Positions 33,001 through 44,648 of a stretch of 64,000 nucleotides of DNA are shown in pieces. A program made the translations under genes and the position numbers. The notes under the pieces were generated by a model, which saw only the letters and a program-made list of their open reading frames with translations, had not been told where the DNA came from and did no database searches. The stretch comes from Linnemannia elongata (taxonomy: Eukaryota > Mortierellomycota > Mortierellomycetes > Mortierellales > Mortierellaceae), in NCBI GenBank assembly GCA_036320915.1, contig JAXBDG010000024.1, positions 310,001 to 374,000 of the forward strand, in the 5' to 3' direction. Position 1 is the first letter of the stretch; each line of letters starts with the position of its first letter.

Positions 33001-33628
33001 CAGGATTGGAACCACGTTTAGCGGACGTAGTGCTGAGCTGTATGATGGAGCAGGAGGCACATGGATCCCTATGGCTGACACATGGATGAGCACGATTTGG
33101 ACAGTTGTCTATGATCTGGTCATCTTTTTGTACTACCTCACACTCTGCGCCACCCCTTCAGGATACCTCTACTCGCCATCAAATGCGCATCGTCTGCGAC
33201 CTTACCATCGTACGTGGTACATCCGGTGCTTGATTTTCGGTATCTGGGTCTTCCGTTGCTGTTCGGTTCTCATGACCGCTGAGCTGTATGGACCCAGTGT
33301 CGTCTGGACAGGCATTGGAACCTGGTGGTTGGTTATTGTTGGTTGGCTGATGTTTATGGTCGGTTGGAGCAGATCGCGAATTGAGAGGGATATCTTGTTG
33401 AGGCGGGAAGACGAAGAACTGGAGGAGATGGAAGAGAACGGTGGTGATGTTGGGCAAGGCGGTATTGCGGCGACCAAGATGGCAAGAGAACTGTCGTCGT
33501 CTGTGGAAGAAGATGAGGAAGAGGCGTTGCTTCGGGATGATTCTTCAACAACGGGGTCTGAAGAGGGAGCTGGAGGCCGCAAAGGTCGCCGGACGCCACG
33601 ATACCGCAAAGTAGACGTAGACCTTTAG
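30100..33628 (+). CDS. TMEM62-like transmembrane metallophosphatase
   Basis: Five exons: 30100-30396, 30753-31256, 31365-31485, 31576-32312 and 32414-33628; 957 aa. Residues ~27-46 form an N-terminal membrane anchor. The calcineurin-like metallophosphoesterase motifs appear in order across exons: VSDLHIS (DxH), VTGDLTDA (GDxxD), RGNHDCF (GNHD), SHYPVTTT (metal-binding His) and CGHLHK (GHxH). The small third exon was chosen because it restores HYP and GHLH in frame. A ~250-residue beta-rich luminal/extracytosolic part follows, then about five to six hydrophobic segments (e.g. around WANIALLLKALF, ILFYSTLLFTLMLV, LVIFLYYLTLCA, WWLVIVGWLMFMVGW) and a highly acidic cytosolic tail. This matches TMEM62, though longer than the ~640-aa animal protein. 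Substrate unknown. Confidence 0.85.
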
Positions 33629-33714
33629 AGCAACCAATGTCTCTCTACTTTAGCATCATACCATACCATTATTCTTTCAATACATTCCGCATTCTCTAGC
33701 ACTTGGGTTTATTT

Positions 33715-34263
33715 ACCAAACTTACAACTTGGAAATGTTGTTAAAATTGAGTAATACAAAGAATAATCTGAAATTTTGAAAGGTACGCTTTTACAAGCAC
33801 TACAAATTTGAAACGGGCTGTCAAAAAAGAGTGTGAACGATGTGGACAGCTGTTTGCTCGACTGAAAATGCCTCACAGTTAAGCGGTGCACGGACCAGCA
33901 CAGCTCCAGTCAGGACTGCATTCGTTAGGCCACACACATGATACGTATTGACGATCCTGTGAGTAGCCTTTGGTCAGATTGTGCCATGGGTTGGTGCTAC
34001 ACGACCAAAGGCTACTCACAGGATCGTCAATACGTATCATGTGTGTGGCCTAACGAATGCAGTCCTGACTGGAGCTGTGCTGGTCCGTGCACCGCTTAAC
34101 TGTGAGGCATTTTCAGTCGAGCAAACAGCTGTCCACATCGTTCACACTCTTTTTTGACAGCCCGTTTCAAATTTGTAGTGCTTGTAAAAGCGTACCTTTC
34201 AAAATTTCAGATTATTCTTTGTATTACTCAATTTTAACAACATTTCCAAGTTGTAAGTTTGGT
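33715..34263. repeat. Perfect palindrome, two 261-bp arms with 27-bp loop
   Basis: 33715-33975 and 34003-34263 appear as exact reverse complements around a 27-nt spacer (33976-34002). It starts ~85 bp after the TMEM62-like stop. Arms carry no recognised protein. Options are a fold-back transposon, a hairpin-RNA source, or an assembly/library fold-back artefact; the perfection of the arms is the striking point. Confidence 0.9.
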
Positions 34264-34387
34264 GAGTCCATATGTTTTCTGTCTACGTGATTGCTTCCAT
34301 GATCTTCAGTCCCAGCAGATGGGAGAAAGCTACTTTTCCTTGCTGAATTCCTCCCCATTGTCCATGATTTTTCCAGCGTTTCAGGGA

Positions 34388-35820
34388 CTATTTTTTTTTT
34401 TTTTTGATCAATCAAATTGCAGTACATGGGTGGTACTGTAATCTGTTCGCACAGTACAATGTAGTACAATTCAGTACATGGCTTCTATGCCACCTATCAC
34501 TCAGTACCATGCACAATATGGTATCTAGCCCGTGTCACCTATTAGGGCACCTAATACCGATTCTTAGTCCGTCAGCCCTCTATTTCCTGAGTAATTCTTT
34601 TTTCCTCCCTTTACCATCTTTTCTGATTTACGTCCTCTTTTCTTCACTATTTGGGTTGCGTTTTTCTTCTTTCCCCTCCTTCCTTTCGCACACAAACAAG
34701 CACATACTTGCGTCTGCTGTTCTCTGAACTGTGCCCGCTGGTTCTAAGACGCGCCCCGTCTGATGAAGTTGTATGAAGGGATTCCTCTCTTCCCTCTCCT
34801 TCTTCCTCGTCGAGTAACCCAGACGTACTTGACTTTGTCCCTGACACCTCGGCCAACCAAAGAGAGCTCCCCCATCGAACCCCACACTGTGCCATGCACC
34901 TGATAGTAGAGTAAGCAGTATGGATCTAGAAACCATAAAAGAAGTAGAAACCGCTGACATTGTTCTTGTTACTTTATTTGTTATTATCAAGTCGTCAATT
35001 GCTCTTGACAAAGCAAAGAAGAAAAGAGGTGGAGGTTGTGTGTGTGTGTGTGTGTGTAGATGTCTCCCTCTCTCTATGACACAAGTAAAGATTATCACTC
35101 TCACAGTCTGCTCGGGTTATCGGAAAGAAAGGTGCTGTTCCTTCAGATCGCGAGCAGGTTTCTCCTATACTAGGTGGCTTAGGGGTCTCAAAGCCACCAA
35201 CGCCTCTGCCAACTTTGGCGCACCACAACAGATGCATGGTACAGGCGCATGGTACAGGTGCATTGTTACCACATTTGCAAGGCCAAATGTGACTGCGAAC
35301 AACGATGGAGAAGAGAAGACAGGATTGGGAAGAGATAGAGATATAGCAATCCATATGGCACTGGTCCCCCAGCTGCCTGGAGTCAAGGTAAACGTACATC
35401 ATCTGACCTGGTTTCGTCTGTGGTTACTCTGCTGGCCGCACACGTAGATGACCGCTGCCCTGACCCGTCCGCCAATCTGCCAACCGTGGAGTGGGTTTTG
35501 TTACAGAGCTTCCATGACAATAGAGGCTGGCGATAATGGATAGACTGGCGAGAATTCTCTCCATTAGCATCCAACTTACCTTCTTTCGTCCCAGTCCAGG
35601 GGGGTTGGATAGCAATCGTTACCCGAAACTAGGCGTATCTCCTGGAAGGATGTCAAAAATGGTGTGTATGTCGTTAAGCGGATAGAGAAAGTTCTATGAG
35701 TACTATTTTATTGCATGGCATGGAGCCAAAATACTGAGAAATCACCTTTTACCACTTTCAGTACATGGTGGTACTGAAAATCATGCGAAAATCAAAGAAC
35801 AGTACACATGCTGAACCCTT
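34388..35820 (-). mobile_element. 1.4-kb dispersed repeat, copy 1
   Basis: The whole block recurs inverted at 59607-61078. Each end carries a short CAGTAC...GTACTG palindrome (34419-34437 and 35758-35776 here). Read on the minus strand it ends in an A tract (plus-strand T run 34390-34405), and its other end abuts T- and G-rich runs (35819-35861). Internal features include a TG microsatellite at 35037-35056. No transposase or reverse transcriptase is visible. I infer a non-autonomous mobile element; class unknown. Confidence 0.75.
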
Positions 35821-35861
35821 TTTTTTTCTTTTTTCTTTTTTTTTTTTGGGGGGGGGGGGGG
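35819..35861. repeat. T-rich run followed by G run
   Basis: Composite homopolymer (T-rich then about 14 G) at the edge of the 1.4-kb repeat. Confidence 0.9.
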
Positions 35862-36493
35862 AATGAGGACAAGAGATTGAGAGTTCAACCCTCTTTCCAT
35901 TTCTCTTCTCTTCTCATTTCGTCCGCATGATCTCATGCATGTGACTCTCACTCAACATGTCACCAGTCATATTAATGCCATGTATGGTTCATGCAAGTGA
36001 TGTTGTTTCTGTATCCATCACTTCTTTCTTTTTTTTTTTTTTTTTTTTTTCTTCAAAGGCATGCATTGCCAGCAGTCTCCTTTCTATAAAGCGTCTATTG
36101 ATTAACATGAAATCTCGCAAGAGATCCTTTTCCGCAACTCAATCGTGACGGGGGTGAGGGGGCGTCGAATGGTAACGAGTCGTAAGAAGGTGCGATAACA
36201 AAAGAGGCATGAAGAAAAGAAGATGTTAAGTAAGCAGGAGCGAAATGAAGAGGGTGAGCAAGGCAAAGATGTTGTGAAGAGCCAATGCGTTGGATAAAAT
36301 GTTGGAAGGATGGCAGACACTAATTGTTTAAGCAACAAGGAAAGAGGGTTTCAATGAGCAAGAAGAGAAGTGAGAGACAAGAGTACTTTTGGAAAGTAGT
36401 CGTGAGAAAGAACGAAAGAGAGAAAAAACTAGCATGAAAACAGGTGAAGTTACAGTGGGTAAGAGACAAGAGAGAGAAGTGTTGTGTGTTTAT
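35862..36493. other. Intergenic, no gene seen
   Basis: T tract at 36029-36050; the remainder has no convincing coding signal. Confidence 0.5.
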
Positions 36494-36799
36494 TTAACCA
36501 TAATAAGCAAGTGCGTTTGCATTCCAATTGTAGCCAATGTACCCTGTTTGATCGCCATGATAGGTGAGAGTAAACCAAACTTTTTCATCTTTCATCTGGT
36601 CGTCAACATAAACCCCAAAAGTTCCATAAGATCCAATCTCAACTTCCTCGAGTACTTTTTTCTGACACTCGACCTTGATCTTCACAGATGCTCTCTTGTT
36701 ATTCACAATGATGAGCTTGTTGATTTTCCTGTCGTCATCCCAATAGAGGTAAGCTGCAGTGTCGTCGCCTCCGACGCTCACGTCGGTAAGGTGTTTCAT
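36494..36799 (-). CDS. Small uncharacterised protein, beta-rich
   Basis: ATG at 36799 gives 101 aa, preceded by TTTTAG|GTG, a good splice acceptor, so an upstream exon (perhaps within 36820-37100) is likely and this start is provisional. The sequence alternates hydrophobic and charged residues (KINKLIIVNNKRASVKIKVE, VWFTLTYHG) as in an all-beta domain and ends NANALAYYG. A single Cys and no signal peptide in this exon. I do not recognise the family. Confidence 0.5.
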   Translation of the reverse strand: MKHLTDVSVGGDDTAAYLYWDDDRKINKLIIVNNKRASVKIKVECQKKVLEEVEIGSYGTFGVYVDDQMKDEKVWFTLTYHGDQTGYIGYNWNANALAYYG

Positions 36800-36802
36800 C
36801 AC

Positions 36803-38326
36803 CTAAAATAATAGTGCAGTCAGATATACATTTATTTTAGTCAGTGATGAATGGGACTGTAGTGGATAATAATTACACTCCTGAAATATTAGCATGGACG
36901 ATCCTTAGCAGGACTTACGGGAAATAATGGTTTGTTCGGTGGATAACGACTTCAGCGAGACTGTGCGTATAGAGAGGCTCTTGCAACGAGTTCTGGATTA
37001 TATTGATTGGTTATGTTATATCGGATTGTTTAATGACAGTACAGCACAATGTGTGATGTTCCGAAATCTACAAGTGGACAACTGTTAGACATTATCATGG
37101 CATGGAGAATGACTTACTTGGCCGGCTTGAAAGAAAGAGTGGAGTTTTTTGAGGCGAAAAAGGCCCTGCGAATCTGGAGGCTTTTATGCTGGTTTCAAGG
37201 TCGCATAAGCTGCTTATCGAACACTCCTAGATCTCTTTTGCATGATCGATACTTTGTAAAGTCGAAACTCTGTTTTGTTTACTTGTTGGTCGTTCGCAAG
37301 TTATGCAAGTTTTTTATTAGTGCAGTTGGGAGGCAGTGGATGCTATGATGAGTCACATCGGCGAACGTCACGTGAGCAAATCTGGCGAGACGTCATGACC
37401 CTCTTGACTCTATCCCTCCTTCCCTCATGGAAACCGCGACGCGAGATAACCATCGAATGGGAGAAACAGCAGGGTATCGCAGAGAGACGGAAGCACAAAC
37501 CCCGGAGGAACGGCCGAGGTCCCAATGGCAACAAATATATGAACGAAAACCCCGAGCGAATGAATGCGAGTGCGGGCGACCCCTGGCGGAGCACGATGCC
37601 CTGGCGTTCAGAATGATACACATGCAGCCGACCGAGCGGTGATCGAGGCCTTACTAGGCTGGAGGAGAATGGATATTATGGAAAAGAGAGGAGCGATGAA
37701 AGTTAAGGAGTTCGAGACGGATGATACCTACTTTCCCCCTTGAACCGCCCCCCCTTGAACCGCCCCCCCCCCCCCCCCCAAAAGGTATGCGCAGGTTCGC
37801 CTGGCGCAGTATACGGACTGTGTCTCCTCGGTTTTGCGCAGTGCACTTTATCTATTCTGCTTTGCTTTAGCGATGTAGAATAGCGTGCTCGCATGAGCTA
37901 CACTTAGACTTCCGTTTTCGGATTAAAACTTTGACGTTCCAAAAAATCTATCCCTCCTTCCTTCCATCCCTCCATCCCTCCATCCCTCCTTCCTTCCATT
38001 CCTCCGTCCTTCCATCCCTCCATCCCTCCATCCCTCCATCCCTCCATCCCTCCTTCCCTCCTTCCCTCCTTCCTTCCCTCCTTCCCTTCATTCTGCATTC
38101 GTCCCAGGTACCGTCTCTGCCCACGCTGACAGCTGAAGATACATGATACGGTGGTCTGTTTTCATTGATATCCTACTCCATCTTTCTCTCTTTCTTTCCA
38201 CTTCTCACCAAAAAAAAAAAAAAAAAAAAAAAAAAAACACCCTTCGGCACTTGAACTGCTCCAGGCGCACAGATTGGCACCGAAGCACCTCCAAAGCAAC
38301 CCCAAAGCCACAGAGAAAGATACAAG
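36803..38326. other. Intergenic with C run and CCATCCCTC minisatellite
   Basis: Includes C-rich blocks at 37737-37780 (a repeated TTGAACCGCCCCCCC unit) and a CCATCCCTC/CCTTCCCTC minisatellite at 37949-38092. An A tract sits at 38211-38237, about 90 bp before the next start codon. No gene seen. Confidence 0.6.
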
Positions 38327-39205
38327 ATGGAAACCCTGAAGCGAAAGGTGATTGACGCCGACACCATTGAGTCTACCCCTGACAGCAGCGCGCCTTCTAA
38401 AGTCCCGAAGATTCACGATGTGTAAGAATATTGTTCACTTTGTTTATTCCCAAATCCGCAAATTCTTGTGCTCTCTTTTTTTTTTCCTTGAGTTTTCTTT
38501 CATTGCTGTCTGGTGTTCGAACAAAAAGAAGAAAAAGTCAAGTTGACTTCACGTTCTTTTCTTTTGTTTTCCTTTTTTTCTTTTCTTTTTCTTTCGTCTT
38601 CTTCTTCTAATAGCGGGGCGGAGTTCAAGGAGCTGAGAAGACTGATGGAACTTGCGCCGGACCAGATTGGGTCGACGGCGGCGGAGTTCCACGGGCACTT
38701 TGACAAGATTGCGACGTATCTGATGAACTCGGTGGCGCTGGTGATCAACGACAAGCACTACTACAGGTTGGTGGAGATCGAGTTCTACCTCAATGGCGGG
38801 AAGCACCCGGACGTGTTCACTCACAGCGACAAGGACCAGAAAACTTGCGGCGAGTGGTACTTTCATAAGATGAACGGGTCTTACAAAGGCGGGTCATACA
38901 AGGGGCTAGACATCACCTTTGGGAGGCATGACACATGCTTCGGGGGGATCCTGATCCGTGGGATTCAGCTCTCCAATGACCCGACGGCGACAATCATTGA
39001 AGGTCCGTGCCTGGTGGTGGACCAGGTCCTCAAGCACGCCAACTCCAAGATGATCATCGACCTGGTGAACAACGCCAGCTTCTCCAAGTCCATCTTCTCC
39101 GAGACTTCTCTCCTTAGGATTGTTCCCACGAAGCAAAAGATCGTCCGCCCGCTTATCAAGAGCCCCAGGTACAAAATTAATGCAAAAAAACAAAATGAAC
39201 CAAAC

Positions 39206-39245
<40 letters not shown>

Positions 39246-39636
39246 GAACACACACACGAAAACAGCAAACAAACAAAAACAAAAACAAAAGACAAAAACA
39301 AGGAAAACAACATAACACCGAAACACAATCCTCATTAGGGTCGGACTCACACTGAAAAAGACAGACAAGGAAAGGGTAGACTATCTTTTGAAGGAATACA
39401 GGTACTTGAACATCCCTGAACAGCACTCTAAGGGCAAGCCGTACATCATCCTGGCGCTGCACAGGCAGGGCAAGACGCTCCAGCAGATCTGTGACATCAC
39501 AAAGACCAAGCAGATCCACGCCTCGAGGTACATTGAGCTTTACGAGAAGAACAAGAACACCCCGGATTTCTTCATCGGCAAGACCCTCAACACCAACCTC
39601 ATGTGCGAGATCTATGCAGCCATACGCAAGGGCTAA
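38327..39636 (+). CDS. Conserved uncharacterised protein, possible MPG-like fold
   Basis: Three exons: 38327-38421, 38614-39168 and 39339-39636; 315 aa. Intron 2 contains an unusual A tract (39208-39244). Exon 2 carries DKHYYRLVEIEFYLNGG, DVFTHSD and GSYKGLDITFG...GGILIRGIQ, with GPCLVVDQVLK after it. The order resembles 3-methyladenine DNA glycosylase (MPG/AAG) proteins (ETEAYLGxxD...YxxYGxxxxxN), and the E of EIEFY would match the catalytic Glu, but this is a pattern argument only. The C-terminal third (YRYLNIPEQHSKGKPYIILA, ICDITKTKQIHASRY) is basic and helical. No signal or membrane segment. A conserved intracellular protein is certain enough; the function is not. Confidence 0.75.
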
Positions 39637-40223
39637 CCTCCGGCGTTTGTTGAGAGGGAGGTAGAAAATGAGATATATATTACAGTATACACTGTATTAG
39701 ATTGTTGAACAGAGTACTGGAAGTGAATTCAGCGGGCAGCGTTGTTTTGAATAAAGAGCAGTAGGGGAGATTCCACAACAGAAGTTATCATATGATATAT
39801 GATTGAAGATAAAAAAGACAATATGGAACAAAGCCAAGACTATTTCTTCACCTTATAACATCTGTTATGAGTACAACCAATCTTTTCTATCTCTTCAATG
39901 CAGATTAACTGCACCACAATGCTACGACATTTGTGGTTGCTTACCTCTTGAAATTGATATCCAGACCTTTGATGCTCAAAACTATTATATATCGGAGGAA
40001 CAGTGGAAGGCTGCAGATTGTAGCATATTGTGGCAGATCAATTCTTGTTGCCATTGAAAAAGAATATTATTCTACTACGCACTCAAAGAAAGCAAGAGAG
40101 TGGAGAAGTGCATCAGTTTGAAAGATCAGTCTAGTAGCAAAGCGATTGAAGTCTCAAAATTATGGGTCGTGATGAGCATCATCGCCTTGTTTGATTGCTG
40201 GCCGGCTGCTTTCCTCGGGTGTT
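39637..40223. other. Intergenic, AT-rich, no gene seen
   Basis: 3' flank of the preceding gene; short frames only, none protein-like. Confidence 0.5.
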
Positions 40224-40319
40224 TCATTTTGGCTTGGTTGGTGTATAGAATGTCGGAAGGTGAGTCCGTAGACTCAAAACATAAGGGAGGGTACTGGGTG
40301 GAAGGGTACTGGGTCTCGT

Positions 40320-41233
40320 CTGCAACGAGGCATGTATCCATTCTGCTGTGTTGCCCGCCACGGCTTCTCTTGTAAGTATCGCTGTGGAGTTTCTATCCTG
40401 GCTCTGTGCATCTGCGGGTGTATTCACCAAACTACTCGCGGGAAGTTGGACATGGACAAAGGTCCCGAGCCCTGACTGTAAGGGAGTTTGGACATGAACA
40501 GACATACTGAGTGACTCTACCGTAACTTCGGCGCCACGGGGTGTGCTTAGTCTTTGCGAATTAGACACAAGAACCTGGACTTTTTTGCCATAAACAGGAT
40601 ATGCTCCTAACAACGTGTGACTTGATAATTTGCAAGGCGTCTGGACCAGTGTTGAGAGGGAAAGAGGAAGTGGCTTGTGCGCACTTACTCTAAACGCCAG
40701 TAGGCGCTCCATGCCATCCTCAAGTAGAAAAAAGCTTAACTCAAACTCATTCGACGGGAGACGCAAAAGAGGCTCCTCCGTTTCACAACATAATATGACG
40801 TCTTCAAATGGGCGCATGATGTTCCTTGTCCCATCAAGTCCTAAAAAGGAAAGTCATGTAGAACGCAATTAGTAAAGCAAATAGTCAGCACTGTCACTTC
40901 TAAAAGAAAGTACAATAATGTCCTCTCACCTGCAACATCCTGATACAACTTATAAGTGACCATTAGCACCCTTCCATTCACCACAGTGCTCTTGTTGAGT
41001 TGCATATTTTTTTTCGTTGAAATATCCGTAATAAGATCTGACGATCCGAGACCTTTGTGCTCATCGTTGCTCAAGGTGAACGCCTCAAATCACTGTCCAG
41101 CCTTAATGGTGGCATTCAATCTATAATCGAGTTTACGTCCAGACGCGCTGGCTCGACCAACTGCAGGCTTTGACCCCACAACAACACGAACTGCAATCTG
41201 ATCCTTCTTGCAACAGATTAGGTCGCTATCCAT
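40320..41233 (-). pseudogene. Uncharacterised gene with in-frame stop
   Basis: On the minus strand an ATG at 41233 opens a good coding frame (MDSDLICCKKDQIAVRVVV...) that hits TGA at 41092-41090. It then continues in the same frame (FEAFTLSNDEHKGLGSSD...MVTYKLYQDVA) to a GTGAG donor near 40930. The next exon reads GLDGTRNIMRPFEDVILCCE and LPSNEFELSFFLLEDG up to a GTAAGTGC donor near 40688. A further exon beginning after a CTTACAG (~40480) is possible. The TGA most simply replaces a Trp codon. I do not recognise the family. A downstream start (MQLNKS) could still allow expression. Confidence 0.55.
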
Positions 41234-41417
41234 CGATCTTCATCCACCTAGTTTAATCATAGATCGCCACAAATATTGCTAGACACTTGTGTTTGTATAG
41301 CTGTACATCCTCAACAAAAATTACATATTCATTGCTCCATTCTTGTTCTTGTCACTACTTCCGTTGTCCCCTCGTTCCCCACGTCTTTTCTTCACCTGTC
41401 CCCTTTTTCTGTTGCAT
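41234..41417. other. Short intergenic
   Basis: No feature seen apart from the start of the rRNA-like fragment at the right edge. Confidence 0.4.
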
Positions 41418-41758
41418 AGGGCCCACCTGAGCAGGCAATGGCCCGAAGCTATCATCCGTTGGGTTATGGCTGAACACCTTTAAGTCAGAACCCGTGCTAG
41501 AACGCGACAATTACCGCCTTTCGATTTTTAGTTGAATACGAATAGACCTACGGGTTCAATTTCATACTACACGGGGTTATGTAGCAGAGCGGAAAGGCTT
41601 TGTGATGTTCCTGATGATGTTAATTTCAAATATTGAAAGGGATAAATCCATTGCAGACGACTTTAATTGAACGGTGTATTGTAAGCAGTAGAGTAGCCTT
41701 GTTGCTACAATCTGCTGAGATTAAGCCCATTGTTCGTAAGATTTGTTCCTCTAGGAAC
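41418..41758 (+). pseudogene. 28S rRNA 3'-end fragment, copy A
   Basis: Matches the 3' domain of large-subunit rRNA: CCTGAGCAGGCAATGGCCC, ATCATCCGTTGGGTTATGGC, GAACGCGACAATTACCGCC and GTAAGCAGTAGAGTAGCCTT, ending near the mature 28S 3' end. It carries many substitutions and no rDNA context. It starts further 3' than copies B and D, so it is 5'-truncated. Confidence 0.85.
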
Positions 41759-41887
41759 ACTTTTTTTTTCTTTCACTCCAGCGCTGTACCTAAGGGCAGT
41801 CTAACAAAAGCTGAATACCTAGCGACTTTCTTAACGATGGCCATGGTCAGTTCCCATGGCCCCATGGTGGGGATAGCTTATGCTACA

Positions 41888-41891
<4 letters not shown>

Positions 41892-41920
<29 letters not shown>
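41892..41920. repeat. Poly(T) tract
   Basis: Long T run downstream of 28S fragment A. Not obviously its tail, because the orientation is opposite to the A tails of copies B and D. Confidence 0.9.
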
Positions 41921-41922
<2 letters not shown>

Positions 41923-42256
41923 AGTACATATATCATGAATCGCCAAAATATCGATAATCAATCTTAAATTGGTTCTACTCGAAAACTACACTGAACTAAG
42001 AGAAAAGTGCATCGATCTCTGCACATTATCTCTAATCAAGCATAAGAAAAGAGAAAAACAAAGCTGAAACTAGACTAAAAAGAAAGGGCTGGAAGGGGCA
42101 TAGACACGGCTTGTTCTAACTATGGATGGTTGTGCAATAGTTGATAGTGGCCTAGTTGGTGGTAGTGGTGGTGGGAGAGTCGGTAGCAGTGGTGGAGGAG
42201 TCGGTGGCAGTGGCGGTGGTGGAAGATTCTAACGTATCCAAAGTACCCAGCGTGAT

Positions 42257-43740
42257 TTATGCCTTTGCTAGATTTTCCATACTCTCCAAAGGATAGTGAG
42301 TATGACGCTTACTCTTGATTTGCGTAGAACGCTTCCTGTACCAAAAATATCCAATACCACCAATGATAAGCACCAACACTGCACAGACGACTCCAATAAT
42401 GATACCCGACTTGGAAGTGCTCCCTGATCCGGCTACCGGTCCACTGGGAGTAAGGTTTTCTAATGCCGAGGCGGGGATAGTGATCATCTTCGTATTGAAC
42501 CACTTTCCTGTGTTCGGTCCACTAATCGGAAGACTGTACAAGTTAACAGTTGTAGCCGAGAGCAGAAATGGCACAGTACCAGGCATGGTAAGTATCGCTC
42601 GCTGATCGGAGGTCGCCGTACTTGTGGAAATATTATTAATGTTCTTTCCATCAAAAAGGAATACAGGGCCTCCCTATGTGAATGAAAAGGAGGCTGTTTC
42701 AGTAAATGAGATTACAATCATTCTTAACTTGTTCTTCCATTTTAAGTCGATCATATAGTTGTTCATACTCGACAGTTCAATACGATATTCGCTCCAAGTG
42801 GCGTCATAGTCATATATGTGGAAAAAACCCCAATCCCACAGATTTTCTCGTAATTTTTCATGTCAAATGTCGATACCGCAGATGGAGATGATGCCAGTGT
42901 ATCTCCAGTAATGGGGACAGCACCCAACGTGAAGTTGGACAACGTTTTCGCATAGAAATACAAGGCGTTGTTGGTGAAAGTTATATCTATCAGGTCACCA
43001 TACAGGGCTGGGTCCTAATAATGTAAAACCACGACGAAATATAAATCATATGAGTAGTCCAAGATCTTGGAACACAGTCTTATGATGCAAAGAACTTTAG
43101 ATGATCATTGCACAATAAATAAGTGATGAGCACATACATAGAGCCAGGGGGAGGGCTTTTGCTTCATGATCAAGTCAGATGGATCCATGGATGCAATCCA
43201 GAGTTTGGTATCGGATTTCGCTGAATTGGGATTTTTAACATACGGATTTGCAGTTGCGAACATGATACTCTCGCTGTCTTGGGGCTTGTAAAGCTGTGTG
43301 TTTGAATAAAACGAAGCAAACGACGAGTCCCACTCGAATAAGGGGGATCCTGGAGAGACTGTGATATTAGTCCAACTGCCTCCTTTCCCATCGGCCTCCG
43401 GTTGGTATTGGACTCCACGTACGGATTTTTCAAGTTGTTCAAAGCCTTTCGTCATTTTGGACCTTAGGGATAGAACCGATAGTGCCTTTGTCGTCGGATT
43501 GATGTAGCAGACGCTTGGATCTTCAAGAAGATTAAGACGATCGCGATTGGTGACGCTGACGACCGACCAGGAGATATCAGATAGATCTGGAGAAGGATTT
43601 GGGTTGGACTTGACGAGCACGTAGTAGAAATCTTCATACTCGAAAAAGGATTTTTTTTGGCGCACCCTGAGGTCAAGGGCGTAGATACTGGTGCCATCAG
43701 TGGCGTAACAGCCAGGCTTAAGAGCGACCAAGGAAGCCAT
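42257..43740 (-). CDS. Single-pass membrane-anchored protein, uncharacterised
   Basis: Exons 43740-43138, 43014-42769 and 42673-42257, all phase-0 GT-AG introns; 421 aa. Most of the protein is beta-rich with repeated short strands and no recognised catalytic motif (e.g. PGCYATDGTSIYALDLR, SKSDTKLWIASMD-like blades, LYFYAKTLSNFTLG), suggesting a propeller-like ectodomain. Near the C-terminus a Gly/Ser linker leads to one transmembrane segment (GIIIGVVCAVLVLIIGGIGY) followed by the basic WYRKRS stop-transfer and a short cytosolic tail. This is the layout of many Mortierella type-I surface proteins. A canonical signal peptide is not evident at MASLVALKPG, so a missed 5' exon is possible. A TATA box lies ~246 bp upstream. 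Confidence 0.78.
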
Positions 43741-43985
43741 AACTCCGGTATAAAAGTGGGGATAACAAGAAAAGAGAGGAGGAGAAGGAAATGAAAAGGA
43801 GGAGTGGAGAGGAACTATGTATAGATGTGGGGAGAAGAAAGGAGGTCAGTCAGGAAAGACTGATGTCTTGCTTGGCTCTAGGGAGATGAATTGGAGGGGG
43901 TGAAGAGAGTGATTGATAAACTTGAGGTGAGGGTCAATGCAGAATGAGAGAATGAGAAGGAAGGAGAGAGGATGCGCTTCGGACG

Positions 43986-43993
43986 TTTTTATA
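43986..43993 (-). promoter_or_regulatory. TATA box for the 42257-43740 gene
   Basis: TATAAAAA on the minus strand, ~246 bp before the ATG at 43740. Confidence 0.55.
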
Positions 43994-44089
43994 TGAAAGG
44001 CACATTGTTCTTCTGCAATGCATAGAAGGATGGAAAGTAGAAGAGCCTTCCCATTTGCCCCTCGGCCGGTGCTCTTGTTTGTTTGTGTA

Positions 44090-44520
44090 TTGACCATAAT
44101 TTAACGTGCATTCCTCATTATTAGCAAGCGCTGCGTTCAACATTGGGATAAAAATAAGCACGCCCCTCAATGGGGTGCTCTTGCTTGTTGGTGTGACATC
44201 AAACAAAATTTAATGTGTATTCCTCGTGAATGTCAAGCGCCGCCTTTACCGGGTTTGCACACAACTAGCACGAAGGACATGGGCACAATTGGGCTGTCCT
44301 TCTGTTTGTACAGTCAATATCGATCGTGGTTGCATGAAGAAAATTTCAAGGGAACTGATTAGAACTTCGAGGGTATGGTAGGACGAAACAAATCATCTGT
44401 CTTCCTTTCTTGACGCGTGTTTTTGTTCTACATGTATGAACGCTCGACCATGTTGGCACAAAGAAAATTTCAAGGGAACTGTAGAAATTTCAAGGGTATG
44501 GTTTGACAAAATATGGTCGA
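44090..44520. repeat. Two short degenerate tandem duplications
   Basis: A ~38-bp block starting AATTTAACGTGCATTCCTC (44098) recurs ~112 bp on as AATTTAATGTGTATTCCTC, with a shared GTGCTCTTG(C/T)TTG just before. A second block, GAAAATTTCAAGGGAACTG (44339), recurs ~126 bp on. Both are diverged local duplications without coding content. Confidence 0.7.
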
Positions 44521-44648
44521 ACATCTTGCACACAGTTTGTTTTGCCTTTTGCTTTACCTTTTGCTTCGTCTTTCGCGTCACTTTGTTATGTATGGTATGC
44601 ATGTGACAGTGTAAAATCATATGTGGACAATTGGTTATGGCTACCATA

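Noticed and set aside
39177..39368. Phe/Val-rich minus frame and Lys-rich plus frame
   Set aside because: Generated by the A tract inside intron 2 of the 38327-39636 gene.
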